Source of the DNA: an uncultured cyanobacterium
Lineage (GTDB): Bacteria > Cyanobacteriota > Cyanobacteriia > Thermostichales > Thermostichaceae
Direction: 5' to 3'
Assembly: GCA_937944885.1 (NCBI GenBank)
Contig: CALFBB010000047.1
Coordinates: forward strand, 17,680-81,679
Length of the DNA: 64,000 bases
Part shown: one piece after another, positions 49,877 to 59,037 of the stretch
Position numbering within the stretch: the first letter of the stretch is position 1
How the letters are laid out: each line of letters begins with the position of its first letter
Made by a program: the position numbers and the translations under genes
Notes under the pieces: model-generated
What the model was told of the DNA's origin: nothing
What the model saw: only the letters and a program-made list of their open reading frames with translations
Databases searched by the model: none

Positions 49877-49993
49877 ATGCTGCTACTGAAAATCTCTGTT
49901 TACGCGGTTGTAATCTTTTTTGTGGGACTGTTCGTGTTTGGTTTTTTGAGCAACGACCCTGCCCGTAACCCCAACCGACGGGATATGGAGTAG
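49877..49993 (+). CDS. psbI: Photosystem II reaction centre protein I
   Basis: A 38-residue single-helix subunit of photosystem II that sits beside D1 and helps assembly and stability. The sequence [20 protein letters not shown] then [18 protein letters not shown] matches PsbI from end to end (usual length 38). The start is ATG 49877; the longer frame to the left would add 33 residues with no homology. It is monocistronic, followed by a strong terminator 74 bases downstream. Confidence 0.96.
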   Translation: MLLLKISVYAVVIFFVGLFVFGFLSNDPARNPNRRDME

Positions 49994-50066
49994 GGGATCC
50001 CCTCCTGACTGAAGCTCACTCCAAAGTCGGTGGGCTCATTGCACTGGAGGTGCTCTACTGCTTTCA

Positions 50067-50096
50067 GGGATGCCCGGGGTTTGGCATCCCTCTTTT
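50067..50096 (+). terminator. Rho-independent terminator of psbI
   Basis: GGGATGCC (50067-50074) and GGCATCCC (50083-50090) form a perfect 8-bp stem with an 8-base loop, followed by TCTTTT. It lies directly downstream of psbI on the same strand. Confidence 0.85.
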
Positions 50097-50471
50097 ACCG
50101 AAATCCGTCGCAGCGCTCCGCCCTTCGCGATAGCGGTGCGTAGCACTGTAGCTGCAGGCTTGGGGGGTGGTGTAGCGGCGGGTAACCGGAGGGAGCAGTC
50201 TGCCAAAAGTGTCTCAACACCTTGTCTGCGGTGGGGCGCAGCGTGGGCATTACATTAAAATGCCTGCGGGGAGAGTCTACGGGGGTTGGGGTGACCCAAT
50301 CGAGTGACCCATCGAGTTAGGGTCTGTGGAACAGGAATCTCAGGTCCTACCCGTTAGAGTTGGGGAGAGATTCTCACATGAACCTTTCCCTCGAACCTTT
50401 CACCGGGAAGAATAGGGTTGGGATCCCATGCCTGCTCTGCCGGATCCCTGGCCTGCTGCAGCCACCGCCGG
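50097..50471. other. Intergenic region between the psbI terminator and the FAD oxidoreductase
   Basis: 375 bases with no supported gene. Short frames near 50360 and 50428 read into the antisense of the oxidoreductase and were rejected. G-rich direct motifs (GGGTGACCC...GTGACCC) occur near 50286-50312 with no clear meaning. Confidence 0.4.
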
Positions 50472-51620
50472 TCAGCCTGTCCAGCCTGCCACCACCTCTT
50501 CGGCTAATCCAAAGGAGAGGGTCATGCCAGCCCCACCTAGGGCATTGACAATCAGCACCCCTGCTTCAGGGGTATGGATAAACTCAGTCTGCCCCAAAAG
50601 CTTCGCATAAACCCCGTGCCAAGACTCGGCAATGCTCAAATCTGGCACTTGGGCAAAGGTTTTCAGGTAGTCGAGAATGTACTGATTGATAAAAGCTCGG
50701 TCAAAGGGTTCAGGGTTAGGGCCATATTCATGAGAATCGCCAATCGTGAGCTCCCCCTGTCTGTTTTGCGACACCATGACATGGATCCCCCATGTCGGAA
50801 AATAGGGTGTTTCCAATTGAATACGCTCCTTCAGGGATTCCAGGCTAGAACAATGGCTAAACGCTGCATAGTGGGTCAACGTTAGACCACCACAAAGGGA
50901 AGGGCCAATACGAAAGCCATCTGGCTGCGGGCCAGTACGCATCATCTGCAGCTTCACCTTGGTGATGCCGCTCTCAGCAAAGATCTGCGGGTAAAGGGTT
51001 TCAAAATCCGCCCCACTACACACCAAAATCTGATCGGCTTGCCACCGTTGGCCACCGGCTAATAGGTGAGGCGCATTGATCTCGGTAACCACCTGACCCC
51101 AGTAAAACCTTACCCCGTACCGCTCGACCAAATAGTGCGGCAGTTGCCGAATCGCCTGGCGGGGATCCACTGTCATTTCGGTGCCGCTCCACAGGGATCC
51201 CAGTAATCCTTCGGCTACCACAGCCGGGCTTCTCGCGAGGGTTTCAGCAGGGTTCAACAGATGAATCTCATAACCGGCTTCTCGGCGGGTAGCCACAAAC
51301 TCCTCGATTACCGCCCACTCCTCAGGGTGACGGGCCAGGTGCAAAGAGCCGCAGGCTTCTATCGGGATCCCGGCCTGCTCGGTCAGCTCTAGCCAGATCT
51401 GTCGGGAACGCAGAGCCCTGTCCAGAAGGGCTCCCTGCGGTTGGCCAATGGGCCAGATCATACCGAAATTGCGGATGGAAGCCCCCACTGCCCAAGGATG
51501 CCGCTCAAACACCGCCACTTTCCACCCCCGCCGGGCCGCCGCCAAAGCATGGGCTAACCCCACAATGCCAGCCCCAACAACGGCCACATCCACATGGGTA
51601 TCGGTTGAAGATGGAAACAT
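50472..51620 (-). CDS. FAD-dependent oxidoreductase of the phosphonate-associated (TIGR03364-like) family
   Basis: A 382-residue DAO-family flavoenzyme. The FAD-binding start is VDVAVVGAGIVGLAHALAAARRGW with the GxGxxG loop, followed by FERHPWAVGASIRNFGMIWP near 38; the C-terminal FAD segment is VLIVNALGGAGMTLSFGLAEE near 355. It resembles the glycine-oxidase-like group that is often encoded beside 2-aminoethylphosphonate genes; characterised relatives, as I recall, oxidise aminoethylphosphonate or its N-methyl form to phosphonoacetaldehyde. It is divergent from the phosphonate-type transporter across a 305-base region carrying a Pho box. No phosphonatase (PhnX) or PhnWAY gene is in the window, so the fate of the product is open. 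Confidence 0.8.
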   Translation of the reverse strand: MFPSSTDTHVDVAVVGAGIVGLAHALAAARRGWKVAVFERHPWAVGASIRNFGMIWPIGQPQGALLDRALRSRQIWLELTEQAGIPIEACGSLHLARHPEEWAVIEEFVATRREAGYEIHLLNPAETLARSPAVVAEGLLGSLWSGTEMTVDPRQAIRQLPHYLVERYGVRFYWGQVVTEINAPHLLAGGQRWQADQILVCSGADFETLYPQIFAESGITKVKLQMMRTGPQPDGFRIGPSLCGGLTLTHYAAFSHCSSLESLKERIQLETPYFPTWGIHVMVSQNRQGELTIGDSHEYGPNPEPFDRAFINQYILDYLKTFAQVPDLSIAESWHGVYAKLLGQTEFIHTPEAGVLIVNALGGAGMTLSFGLAEEVVAGWTG

Positions 51621-51785
51621 GATTCAAAAGCAGTATGAAAATAGCATGAATTGCGGACCCTACCTGCTAAGTGCCACTCACTTATCCATAGGAACCGGCT
51701 GCTCCAGGTTAACCTTTCCCGCCTGAGCCGGCAGGATAAGGATGGATTAGAAACAAGAGCTTTTTTCTTTGTTAAAAGAAGAAGT

Positions 51786-51815
51786 CTTAATGGCTCCTTA
51801 ACTCCGACTTAACCA
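51786..51815 (+). promoter_or_regulatory. Pho box (SphR/PhoB operator)
   Basis: Three direct 8-mers with exact 11-base period: CTTAATGG (51786), CTTAACTC (51797) and CTTAACCA (51808), separated by 3-base spacers. This is the layout of cyanobacterial Pho boxes (PyTTAAPyPy(T/A) units). A plausible -10, GATACT at 51838-51843, lies 22 bases downstream, so the box takes the place of the -35. It should drive the transporter at 51926 under phosphate starvation. Confidence 0.8.
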
Positions 51816-51925
51816 AAACCTTCTCAAACTCCGGGATGATACTGGAAGCTGCAGCAGGACTGCTGCACTTTTGAGCTGCTCTGTTGGGTTGGATTTGTAT
51901 CCTATTCTTTTCAGGATGTTCATCT

Positions 51926-52978
51926 ATGAGACACCACAGGAAATTGGCATCGTTGGCTGCATTTTTTCTGCCGATTCTGTTGCTTGTGGGCCTAGGGATC
52001 CCTTTGGCTATTGCCCAAGCAGATAAAACTATCAACGTTTACACCGCTCTCGAAGACGATCAAATTGCGGTGTATTTGCCTCTGTTTGAGAAAGAGCATC
52101 CCGATATCAAAGTCAACATTGTGCGGGATTCCACCGGGGTAGTCACTGCTAAGTTGCTGGCGGAAAAAGACAATCCCCAAGCAGATGTGGTCTGGGGATT
52201 GGCTGCCACCAGCTTATTGGTTGCCGATCAACAGGGGATGTTAGAGCCCTATGCTCCAGCGGGCTTGGAGCGGATCTTGCCGGAGTTTCGCGATAAAAGA
52301 AATCCACCCCACTGGGTAGGTATTGATACTTATTTCTCTGCTTTTTGTGTCAACACCGTGGAGCTGAACAAGCGCAACCTGCCCATGCCTACCTCTTGGG
52401 CGGATTTGATCAAGCCAGAGTACAAAGGTCAAATCGTTATGTCCAATCCGGCTTCTTCCGGTACGGGCTTTCTCTCAGTGGCCACCCTGCTGCAGATGAA
52501 GGGGGAAGAAGAAGGCTGGAAATATCTGGATGCGCTGCATGAAAACATTGCTCAGTATATGCACTCCGGTTCTAAACCCTGTCGTGTTGCCGGAGCCGGA
52601 GAATATGTCATCGGTATCTCTTTTGATTTCCGAGCTATTCGCCAAAAGAATAATGGGGAACCGATTGAAGCGGTTTTCCCCTCCGAGGGATCGGGCTGGG
52701 AAGTGGAAGCCAATGCTCTGGTGAAAAAAGCCCAAATTAAGGATGCTGCCAAAACCTTCCTGGATTGGGCCATTTCTGACGCTGTTATGCAGGAATATGC
52801 CAAGAGTTTCCCGGTGACGGCGGCCAAAACCAGTGTACCCATCCCGGCGGGTTATCCTGCCGATCCGGTAGCACAACTGTTCCCTGGCAATGACCTGAAT
52901 TGGGCTGCTGCCAATCGGGAGCGCATCCTGAAAAAGTGGACGGAGAAATACGACGTTAAATCTGAACCTCGTTCTTAA
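51926..52978 (+). CDS. 2-aminoethylphosphonate-type ABC transporter substrate-binding protein
   Basis: A 350-residue periplasmic binding protein. The signal peptide spans about 1-32 ([25 protein letters not shown]). The mature part starts [20 protein letters not shown], continues with [30 protein letters not shown], and later reads [21 protein letters not shown] and [21 protein letters not shown]. This is the family of iron(III)/thiamine/phosphonate binders; the conserved pattern and context fit the putative 2-aminoethylphosphonate binder (PhnS-type). Start ATG 51926 has CAGGA nine bases upstream; ATG 51884 would put a spurious extension before the signal peptide. The ligand is inferred, not shown; Fe(III) is the main alternative. 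Confidence 0.82.
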   Translation: MRHHRKLASLAAFFLPILLLVGLGIPLAIAQADKTINVYTALEDDQIAVYLPLFEKEHPDIKVNIVRDSTGVVTAKLLAEKDNPQADVVWGLAATSLLVADQQGMLEPYAPAGLERILPEFRDKRNPPHWVGIDTYFSAFCVNTVELNKRNLPMPTSWADLIKPEYKGQIVMSNPASSGTGFLSVATLLQMKGEEEGWKYLDALHENIAQYMHSGSKPCRVAGAGEYVIGISFDFRAIRQKNNGEPIEAVFPSEGSGWEVEANALVKKAQIKDAAKTFLDWAISDAVMQEYAKSFPVTAAKTSVPIPAGYPADPVAQLFPGNDLNWAAANRERILKKWTEKYDVKSEPRS

Positions 52979-52991
52979 AAAAATGGACAAG

Positions 52992-53033
52992 TTATCCCTC
53001 TCTTTCCTCTTTCATAGAGGGCGGGAGGGATAA
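52992..53033 (+). promoter_or_regulatory. Intercistronic hairpin after the binding-protein gene
   Basis: TTATCCCTC (52992-53000) pairs with GAGGGATAA (53025-53033), and CCTCT (53006-53010) with AGAGG (53016-53020), forming a long hairpin 14 bases after the binding-protein stop. There is no U-tract, so it probably protects the upstream mRNA 3' end and gives excess binding protein over the membrane components. Confidence 0.65.
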
Positions 53034-53096
53034 TAAGGAAAGGTTTGATGAACCCTGGAGAAGGTGCTTGAGGCAAGCTAGAAAAGAGGTTCACTC

Positions 53097-54233
53097 ATGC
53101 TACAAGGTTTGCATCATCCGATAGAATCAACTTTTGGAAGTCAGACATCTCAAGACACCTTTTCCCAGACGGATCCCTATTTACAGCTACACCAAATCCA
53201 CAAAACCTTTGGTCGCTTCACTGCCCTGAGCAACATCAATCTAGAAGTTCGGCGGGGAGAGTTTGTTTGCCTGTTGGGCCCGAGTGGCTGTGGCAAAACC
53301 ACCCTCTTGCGCATCATTGCCGGTCTAGAAGAACCCGATCGCGGACACATTTGGCAAGCAGGACAAGATATTACAGCCTTACCCCCCTCACAGCGGGATT
53401 TCGGGATTGTTTTCCAGAGTTATGCCCTTTTTCCTAACCTGACGGCAGCCCAAAATATCGCCTATGGCCTGGTCAATGCCGGGATCCCGAAAGCTAAGCG
53501 GGAGGAACGGGTGGCACAGTTGCTAGCTTTGGTGGGTTTATCCGAATTTGGAGCCAAATACCCGGCCCAGCTCTCCGGTGGACAACAACAGCGAATTGCC
53601 CTGGCCCGCGCCCTAGCTTTATCACCGGGGTTGCTGCTGCTGGATGAACCTCTGTCTGCTTTGGATGCGCAGGTACGGGCCAACCTACGGGGGGAGATTG
53701 TCCAGTTACAGAAACGCCTAGGGGTGACCACAGTGATGGTAACCCATGATCAACTGGAAGCCCTGACCATGGCGGATCGGATTGTGGTCATGGATCGGGG
53801 ATCCATTGTGCAAGTGGGCACACCGATTGAGATTTACCAGCAGCCCCAAACCCCCTTTGTGGCCCGCTTCATCGGGGTGATGAACTTTCTGCCGGGGGTG
53901 CTGGAATCTTCTGAACAAGCGCGCTGTCAGGACTACCGACTGCAGGTGAGCAACCCCAAGGCAATACCGGTGGGATCCCTGGTCACTTTGGCCATTCGCC
54001 CGGAAGACATTCGGGTTGGCGCCTGTGCCAGCGTAAATACTTTAGAAGCAGCCGTGTTGCGTTTTGAGTTTTTGGGGGCAGTATACCGGCTGTGGCTGCG
54101 GGTTGGCGATGGCTTGGAGCTGCTCCTGGATTTGTCGGTACAAGAGGCTCGGCAAGCGCAGATTCAGAGGGATCGGCCTTTGTTGATTCAGTTGCCCCCT
54201 GAGCACATCCATCTATTTGAGACCCAGCCATGA
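53097..54233 (+). CDS. 2-aminoethylphosphonate-type ABC transporter ATP-binding protein
   Basis: A 378-residue ABC ATPase. Walker [12 protein letters not shown] near 61, Q-loop [14 protein letters not shown] near 104, signature [17 protein letters not shown] near 158, Walker [13 protein letters not shown] near 180 and the switch VMVTHDQ near 212. A C-terminal TOBE-like domain spans about 260-375 (IRPEDIRVG). This is the PotA/FbpC/PhnT layout. The final ATGA overlaps the permease start by four bases, so the two are translationally coupled. The N-terminal 30 residues before [12 protein letters not shown] are not conserved. Confidence 0.88.
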   Translation: MLQGLHHPIESTFGSQTSQDTFSQTDPYLQLHQIHKTFGRFTALSNINLEVRRGEFVCLLGPSGCGKTTLLRIIAGLEEPDRGHIWQAGQDITALPPSQRDFGIVFQSYALFPNLTAAQNIAYGLVNAGIPKAKREERVAQLLALVGLSEFGAKYPAQLSGGQQQRIALARALALSPGLLLLDEPLSALDAQVRANLRGEIVQLQKRLGVTTVMVTHDQLEALTMADRIVVMDRGSIVQVGTPIEIYQQPQTPFVARFIGVMNFLPGVLESSEQARCQDYRLQVSNPKAIPVGSLVTLAIRPEDIRVGACASVNTLEAAVLRFEFLGAVYRLWLRVGDGLELLLDLSVQEARQAQIQRDRPLLIQLPPEHIHLFETQP

Positions 54234-55993
54234 CCAGCGTCAGTAGGGATAGAAGCCTTGGATCCCTGGGGTTGGCGGTCAGTCAAGCCTCCGTTACCCG
54301 CAAACCCACCCGTGAAGACTGGCTACAACGGGGGCTAATTTTGTTGGTGGCCCTGTGGCTCTTGGTGTCGGTGGTCTTGCCTCTGGGGCAGATTCTCAGT
54401 CGCAGCTTGGTCAATAGCAACGGAGAGTGGGTGGGTTTGGCCAATTACCGCACCTATTTCACCACCCCCGGCTTGGCCATTTCCATGCGCAATACGCTGT
54501 GGGTTTCCTTCACCAGTACCCTCATCTCCGTTGGGCTAGGGTTCGGCTATTCCTATGCCCTCACCCGCACTTGTATGCCCCTGAAGGGGTTGATGCGTCT
54601 GCTGGTGATGTTGCCTTTGTACTTGCCTTCTTTGGCCCAGGCCATCGGGTTGATCTACCTGTTCGGCAACCAGGGCTTGGTCTCCACAGGCTTGTTTGGC
54701 CTGCTGCCGGAGTGGCGTATTGGTCTTTATGGCCCTACCGGCATCATTTTGGGGGAATCGCTCTACTGCCTACCACAAGCCGTGTTGATCCTGAGCACAG
54801 CCCTGTTGCTGGCGGATGCACGGCTGTATGAAGCCAGTTTGGCTTTGCGCACACCGCCCTGGCGTACCTTTTGCACAGTGACACTGCCCGGGATCCGCTT
54901 TGGCTTAGTCAGTGCCATTTTTGTCTGTTTCACCTTGGTGTTTACGGATTTCGGGGTACCGAAGGTGGTGGGGGGTAATTACAACGTGCTGGCAACCGAT
55001 ATCTACAAGCAGGTGATTGGCCAGCAAAACCTGGTCATGGGTGCCACGATTAGCGTTTTGATGCTGGTGCCAACAGTGATTGCTTTTGTGGTGGATCGAC
55101 TGGTGCAGCAGCGGCAGGTGGCTTTGGTGGGCAGCCGGGTTGTACCGTATCGACCGCGTCCCAACCCCTGGCTGGATTGGGCGGCCTTTGGGTTTTGTGG
55201 GTTAGTGGCAGGGGCAATTCTGGCGGTGTTAGGAGCCTTGGTGGTGGCCTCGTTGGTACGGGTATGGCCCTACCAACTCACGCTGAGTTTGCGCCATTAC
55301 AACCTAAATGCAGCTCCGGGAGGGGGGTACCCTGCTTATTGGAATAGCTTGCGCATGTCGGCTTACACCGCCATTTTCGGGACTGTGGTGGTGTTTGTTA
55401 GCGCTTACTTGGTGGAAAAAAGTCGGCAATGGCCAAAGCTGCGGAGTTTGATTTATTTTGCTTCTACACTGCCGGTGGCACTGCCCGGCTTGGTTCTGGG
55501 GCTGGCTTACATTTTTTTCTTCAATACCCCTAGCTGGGGTGGGATCCCGAACCCCTTTCATGGCCTCTACAGCAGCATGAGCCTACTGGTCATTTGCAAC
55601 ATCGTTCACTTCTACACCGTCAGCTTTCTCACCGCCAGCACGGCCCTCAAGCAACTTGATCCAGAGTTTGAAGCGGTGGGCTCCTGCCTGGGAGTACCTT
55701 TCTACCGCACCTTTTGGAGGGTGACTACCCCGCTGTGTTTGCCGGCCATTTTGCAGATTGGCACCTTTTTCTTTGTGCAGGCCATGGTAACTGTCTCAGC
55801 CGTCATTTTCTTGTATCCTCCCAACTTGCGCCTGGCTTCTGTGGCTGTGGTCAATATGGATGATGCCGGCAACATCGCTTCTGCCGCCGCCATGTCCACC
55901 CTGATTGTCCTCACCAGCTTAGGGATCCAACTGCTCTACTGGGCGGCCACCACTCGTTTGCGTCGCTGGAGCCAAGCCTGGAAGGAAAGGTAA
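54230..55993 (+). CDS. 2-aminoethylphosphonate-type ABC transporter permease (double)
   Basis: A 587-residue permease made of two fused half-permeases, as in FbpB/ThiP/PhnU. About twelve membrane segments are visible. EAA loops occur in each half: [23 protein letters not shown] near 200 and [26 protein letters not shown] near 475. The first half begins after a hydrophilic 35 residues, and a linker near 285-310 joins the halves. Coupled by a four-base overlap to the ATPase gene. Together with the binding protein this forms a complete importer. Confidence 0.87.
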   Translation: MTSVSRDRSLGSLGLAVSQASVTRKPTREDWLQRGLILLVALWLLVSVVLPLGQILSRSLVNSNGEWVGLANYRTYFTTPGLAISMRNTLWVSFTSTLISVGLGFGYSYALTRTCMPLKGLMRLLVMLPLYLPSLAQAIGLIYLFGNQGLVSTGLFGLLPEWRIGLYGPTGIILGESLYCLPQAVLILSTALLLADARLYEASLALRTPPWRTFCTVTLPGIRFGLVSAIFVCFTLVFTDFGVPKVVGGNYNVLATDIYKQVIGQQNLVMGATISVLMLVPTVIAFVVDRLVQQRQVALVGSRVVPYRPRPNPWLDWAAFGFCGLVAGAILAVLGALVVASLVRVWPYQLTLSLRHYNLNAAPGGGYPAYWNSLRMSAYTAIFGTVVVFVSAYLVEKSRQWPKLRSLIYFASTLPVALPGLVLGLAYIFFFNTPSWGGIPNPFHGLYSSMSLLVICNIVHFYTVSFLTASTALKQLDPEFEAVGSCLGVPFYRTFWRVTTPLCLPAILQIGTFFFVQAMVTVSAVIFLYPPNLRLASVAVVNMDDAGNIASAAAMSTLIVLTSLGIQLLYWAATTRLRRWSQAWKER

Positions 55994-56191
55994 AGACCCG
56001 GCCTCTACATCCCCCCAAGCTTAATACCTGTAGCAGGCCCACGGCTGGAGCGGGGCGGAGCACTGCAACGAACCTAGGTGAAGACTGGGGGAGCCCCACT
56101 CCCCATTCTTCTCAGAAGAGACTGCAGAAGGTTACCCTATGAGCCCTGAAGGGGACCTACCAAAAGCCGCAAATGGGCAGCCCTGACTAAA

Positions 56192-56263
56192 CTCCCCGGG
56201 CAAGATTCGAACTTGCGACCAATCGGTTAACAGCCGACCGCTCTACCGCTGAGCTACCGAGGA
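56192..56263 (-). tRNA. trnN-GUU: tRNA-Asn (GUU)
   Basis: On the minus strand a 72-base cloverleaf: acceptor TCCTCGG pairs with CCGGGGA (one G-T pair), the D arm is GTAGCTCAGCGGTAGAGC, the anticodon stem GGTCG/CGATT region encloses CTGTTAA with anticodon GTT, and the T arm is CAAG-TTCGAAT-CTTG. CCA is not encoded. Confidence 0.97.
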
Positions 56264-56621
56264 TTGAAGCGTTTTCCATCATAGGGGATCAGAGTCTCCC
56301 TGGGCAACTCCTCTGAGGTGCAAAACTGAGATCCCCCTCCGGATGAAAAGCCCCCTACCAGGAGGTTAACCCAGCTGGAGTCTGGAGGGCCCTGCAGCAG
56401 TTGTTGGGGTCATCTCGGCCGTGCAGACAACCAACAGAAGCTGGGGAAAAGTTCTAGAGGCTGGGATTCGGACTCATCAATAGAAATAGGTATAGAAATA
56501 GGTAAGAAATGGGTGTATCCCAAGGCTGCCCTAGCGGATGCGGTTGGTAAACCCTGAAAACGTCCTCGTCAATCGGGCGGAAACTACTACAATAGGTTAC
56601 GGACATTCGCCAGCACCCCTC
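56264..56621. other. Intergenic region upstream of yidC
   Basis: 358 bases between tRNA-Asn and yidC. It contains a tandem ATAGAAATAGGTA-type repeat (near 56481-56504) and no gene. The rpmH-rnpA genes that often precede yidC are not here. Confidence 0.45.
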
Positions 56622-57812
56622 ATGGATTTCGGAGTCGGATTTCTCTCCAACAACGTTATGCTGCCGATCCTGGATTTTTTCTATGGGATCGTGCCCAGCT
56701 ACGGACTGGCCATTATCTTTCTAACTTTGGTGATCCGCTTTGCCCTTTATCCCCTTAATGTCGGATCCATTCGCAACATGCGGCGCATGAAGGTGATCAA
56801 CCCGGTGATGCAGCGGCGGATGCGGGAAATTCAGGAGAAATACCGTGATGATCCCCAGAAGCTGCGGGAAGCTCAGGCTAAGCTCTACAGCGAGTTGGGA
56901 GCCAATCCTCTAGGGGGCTGTTTGCCGCTGCTGGTGCAGATGCCGGTGCTGTTTGCCTTGTTTGCCACTTTGCGGGGATCCCCATTTGCGGCAGTAACCT
57001 ATGATGTCAACCTGCAAATCCTGCCTTCAGAGGTAGCAGCTGAGGTGGTGACTACTCCCTATGTCAGCCCCAGTAAAAATATTTTTGTAACCGATTCTGT
57101 GCATAAGCCGGTGGTGTTGGTGGAGCCCAAGGGCACCAAGATTGCCGTTGGGGAAGAGGTAAAGTTTCTGTTGCAGGGGCCGGGGGGCAAACCCTTTGAG
57201 CAATTGGTAACCGAAGTAGGTGGTGATCCCGAGCGGTTGCAGCCCACCTGGAAGCTAACCAAGGGTGAAGATCGTGCTCAACTGAAGCCTGATGGCACCC
57301 TATTGGCTCTGGAACCGGGGGATGTAACTGTACAGGTCTCTATTCCGGGCTTAGCCTCCGATACAGGGTTCCTGTTCATTGACAAACTAGGCCGTGTTGG
57401 GGCCTTTGACGAGGATGGCACCGTCCACTGGGACATCATTGCCATGATCGTCATCTTTGGGGTGTCTATTTATCTAAACCAGGCTCTGACAAATGCCGGG
57501 CAGGATTCGGGTAAGGAGGATCCCAGCCAAAGTTCCATGGCCCGTATCACCCCTGTGCTGTTTTCGGCGATGTTTTTGTTTTTCCCCTTACCAGCTGGTG
57601 TATTACTCTACATCCTGGTTTCCAACATCTTCCAGACCGTGCAGACGGCTTTGCTCTCCCGTGAGCCGCTACCGGAGAATCTGCAGCAGCTAGTGGAAGA
57701 AGAGCGGCGGCGAGCGGCTGAGGTGGTAACTGTACAGGCGGAAGTGGTGGAAAAGTCCGCTAAGCCCAAAGCAGCGGGGGAAGGGCGCGAGTCGCTGCCT
57801 TTTGAACCTTAA
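56622..57812 (+). CDS. yidC: Membrane protein insertase YidC/Oxa1 family
   Basis: Inserts proteins into plasma and thylakoid membranes. From ATG 56622 the protein has 396 residues and starts MDFGVGFLSNNVMLPILDFF, as in other cyanobacteria; in-frame codons to 56538 are not conserved. TM1 is near 25-45 (YGLAIIFLTLVIRFALYPL), followed by the basic IRNMRRMKVINPVMQRRMREIQEKY coiled region, a second segment GGCLPLLVQMPVLFALFATLRG near 105, a ~150-residue periplasmic/lumenal insertion with a BIG2-like pattern (ALEPGDVTVQVSIPG), and three C-terminal helices from about 275. It heads a cluster with R3H and YceD genes. Confidence 0.95.
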   Translation: MDFGVGFLSNNVMLPILDFFYGIVPSYGLAIIFLTLVIRFALYPLNVGSIRNMRRMKVINPVMQRRMREIQEKYRDDPQKLREAQAKLYSELGANPLGGCLPLLVQMPVLFALFATLRGSPFAAVTYDVNLQILPSEVAAEVVTTPYVSPSKNIFVTDSVHKPVVLVEPKGTKIAVGEEVKFLLQGPGGKPFEQLVTEVGGDPERLQPTWKLTKGEDRAQLKPDGTLLALEPGDVTVQVSIPGLASDTGFLFIDKLGRVGAFDEDGTVHWDIIAMIVIFGVSIYLNQALTNAGQDSGKEDPSQSSMARITPVLFSAMFLFFPLPAGVLLYILVSNIFQTVQTALLSREPLPENLQQLVEEERRRAAEVVTVQAEVVEKSAKPKAAGEGRESLPFEP

Positions 57813-57866
57813 GAGATCCCCTGCTGAGCCCTTCTTGTAAGCCCCTTTGCACTGGAGCTGCCCGGG

Positions 57867-58445
57867 ATGAATCCTCCTAAACCTGCTAAGGGAACAGCAA
57901 CATCCACCCTAAACAAATCAGCTTGGGCTGAAAATCAAGAGCGTGCCCGACAGTGGCTGCAACAGGTGCTCTTGGCCATGGGGATCCCGGCTGCGGTACA
58001 GGTGGTGGGAGAGGTGCTGGAGATCGAGGCTGCTTCGCTAACAGCGACCCAAAAGCAACTTTTGCTGAGCAAAGCTCCCCCCTTGCCGGGGGAGTTGGCC
58101 GATGAAGAGGATCGCTCACCGGTGGTGCTAGATGCACTGCAATACCTGGCCAATACCCTTCTAAACCTGAACCGACCGGAAGATCAGCAGCAAGCCTATA
58201 TTCTGGAGCTAGATGGCTACCGTCAGCGCCGATTCCAGGAGCTGCAGGATATGGTCACTGCGGCAGTAGAACAGGTGCGGGCCAGCGGCCAGGAATATGA
58301 GTTCCAACCCCTTTCGGCAGCTGAGCGACGACAAATTCATACCCTGTTGAACGATCCCAAGTATGCGGATCTAGAAACCTTTAGTCGCGGCAAAGAACCT
58401 GATCGTCGTTTGGTGATTCGTCTGGTCTCTAAAGGAGATCAGTGA
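57867..58445 (+). CDS. R3H-domain RNA-binding protein (Jag/KhpB-like)
   Basis: A 192-residue protein usually encoded next to yidC. A KH-like N-terminal domain (about 18-105) carries LEIEAASLTATQKQLL and PVVLDALQYLANTLLN; the R3H domain follows (about 125-190) with LDGYRQRRFQELQDM, LSAAERRQIHTLLND and GKEPDRRLVIRLV. Homologues bind RNA and influence cell elongation and division in Firmicutes. The Jag_N domain is absent. The gene begins 54 bases after yidC and should be co-transcribed with it. Confidence 0.88.
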   Translation: MNPPKPAKGTATSTLNKSAWAENQERARQWLQQVLLAMGIPAAVQVVGEVLEIEAASLTATQKQLLLSKAPPLPGELADEEDRSPVVLDALQYLANTLLNLNRPEDQQQAYILELDGYRQRRFQELQDMVTAAVEQVRASGQEYEFQPLSAAERRQIHTLLNDPKYADLETFSRGKEPDRRLVIRLVSKGDQ

Positions 58446-58499
58446 GCGTTGTCTGTTTGTCTGGTCGGCAAGTGCTCCGCAAGCGATAAGAGAGTAGCC

Positions 58500-59015
58500 A
58501 TGTTGAAGCCGATTCGCCTATCCGATCTACGACAGATGCCCCAACAAACCCAGGAGTTGGAGTTTAAGCAGTTTTTCCAGGGTTTCGACAGCCTGACGCC
58601 GGTAGAGGGATACCTACAAGTCAGTCATCGAGGCCATTTTTTGGAAGTCAGTGGCCGGGCCCGAACGATTGTTACCCTCACCTGCCATCGTTGTTTGCAA
58701 CAGTTTAATCACCGCCTGAATGTCGAGTTTGAGGAAATTATTCTGATTCGGGAGCCTAGCCCGGATCCTCTACCCTTGGAGCTGGAATTGAAAGATGAAG
58801 ATCTGCTGGAGAGCTTGCCCCCTGGGGGTGAGTTAGATGTGGAAGACTGGATCTATCAACATCTGCATCTGGAGATGCCTCGTCAGTTCCCCTGCCGCCC
58901 CGACTGCAGAGGCATTAGGGTAGAAACTCCAGAGCCGCTGGTGGATCCCCGCTGGGCTGCTCTTGCCTCCTTAGCGGTTAGGCTGCAGCAGTCCCCCCGC
59001 AAGGATTCCCCCTAG
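58500..59015 (+). CDS. YceD/DUF177 family protein
   Basis: A 171-residue protein. The DUF177 signature is seen in FQGFDSLTPVEGYLQVSHRG, LTCHRCLQQFNHRLNVEFEEIIL with CxxC, and DVEDWIYQHLHLEMPRQFPCRPDCRG with a second CxxxC. In E. coli YceD precedes rpmF; members take part in 23S rRNA or L32 maturation (by family). The start ATG 58500 is chosen over 58449 because the conserved segment begins there. It follows the R3H gene in the yidC cluster. Confidence 0.85.
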   Translation: MLKPIRLSDLRQMPQQTQELEFKQFFQGFDSLTPVEGYLQVSHRGHFLEVSGRARTIVTLTCHRCLQQFNHRLNVEFEEIILIREPSPDPLPLELELKDEDLLESLPPGGELDVEDWIYQHLHLEMPRQFPCRPDCRGIRVETPEPLVDPRWAALASLAVRLQQSPRKDSP

Positions 59016-59037
59016 ATTGGTTTTTCTTTTGCATTTG

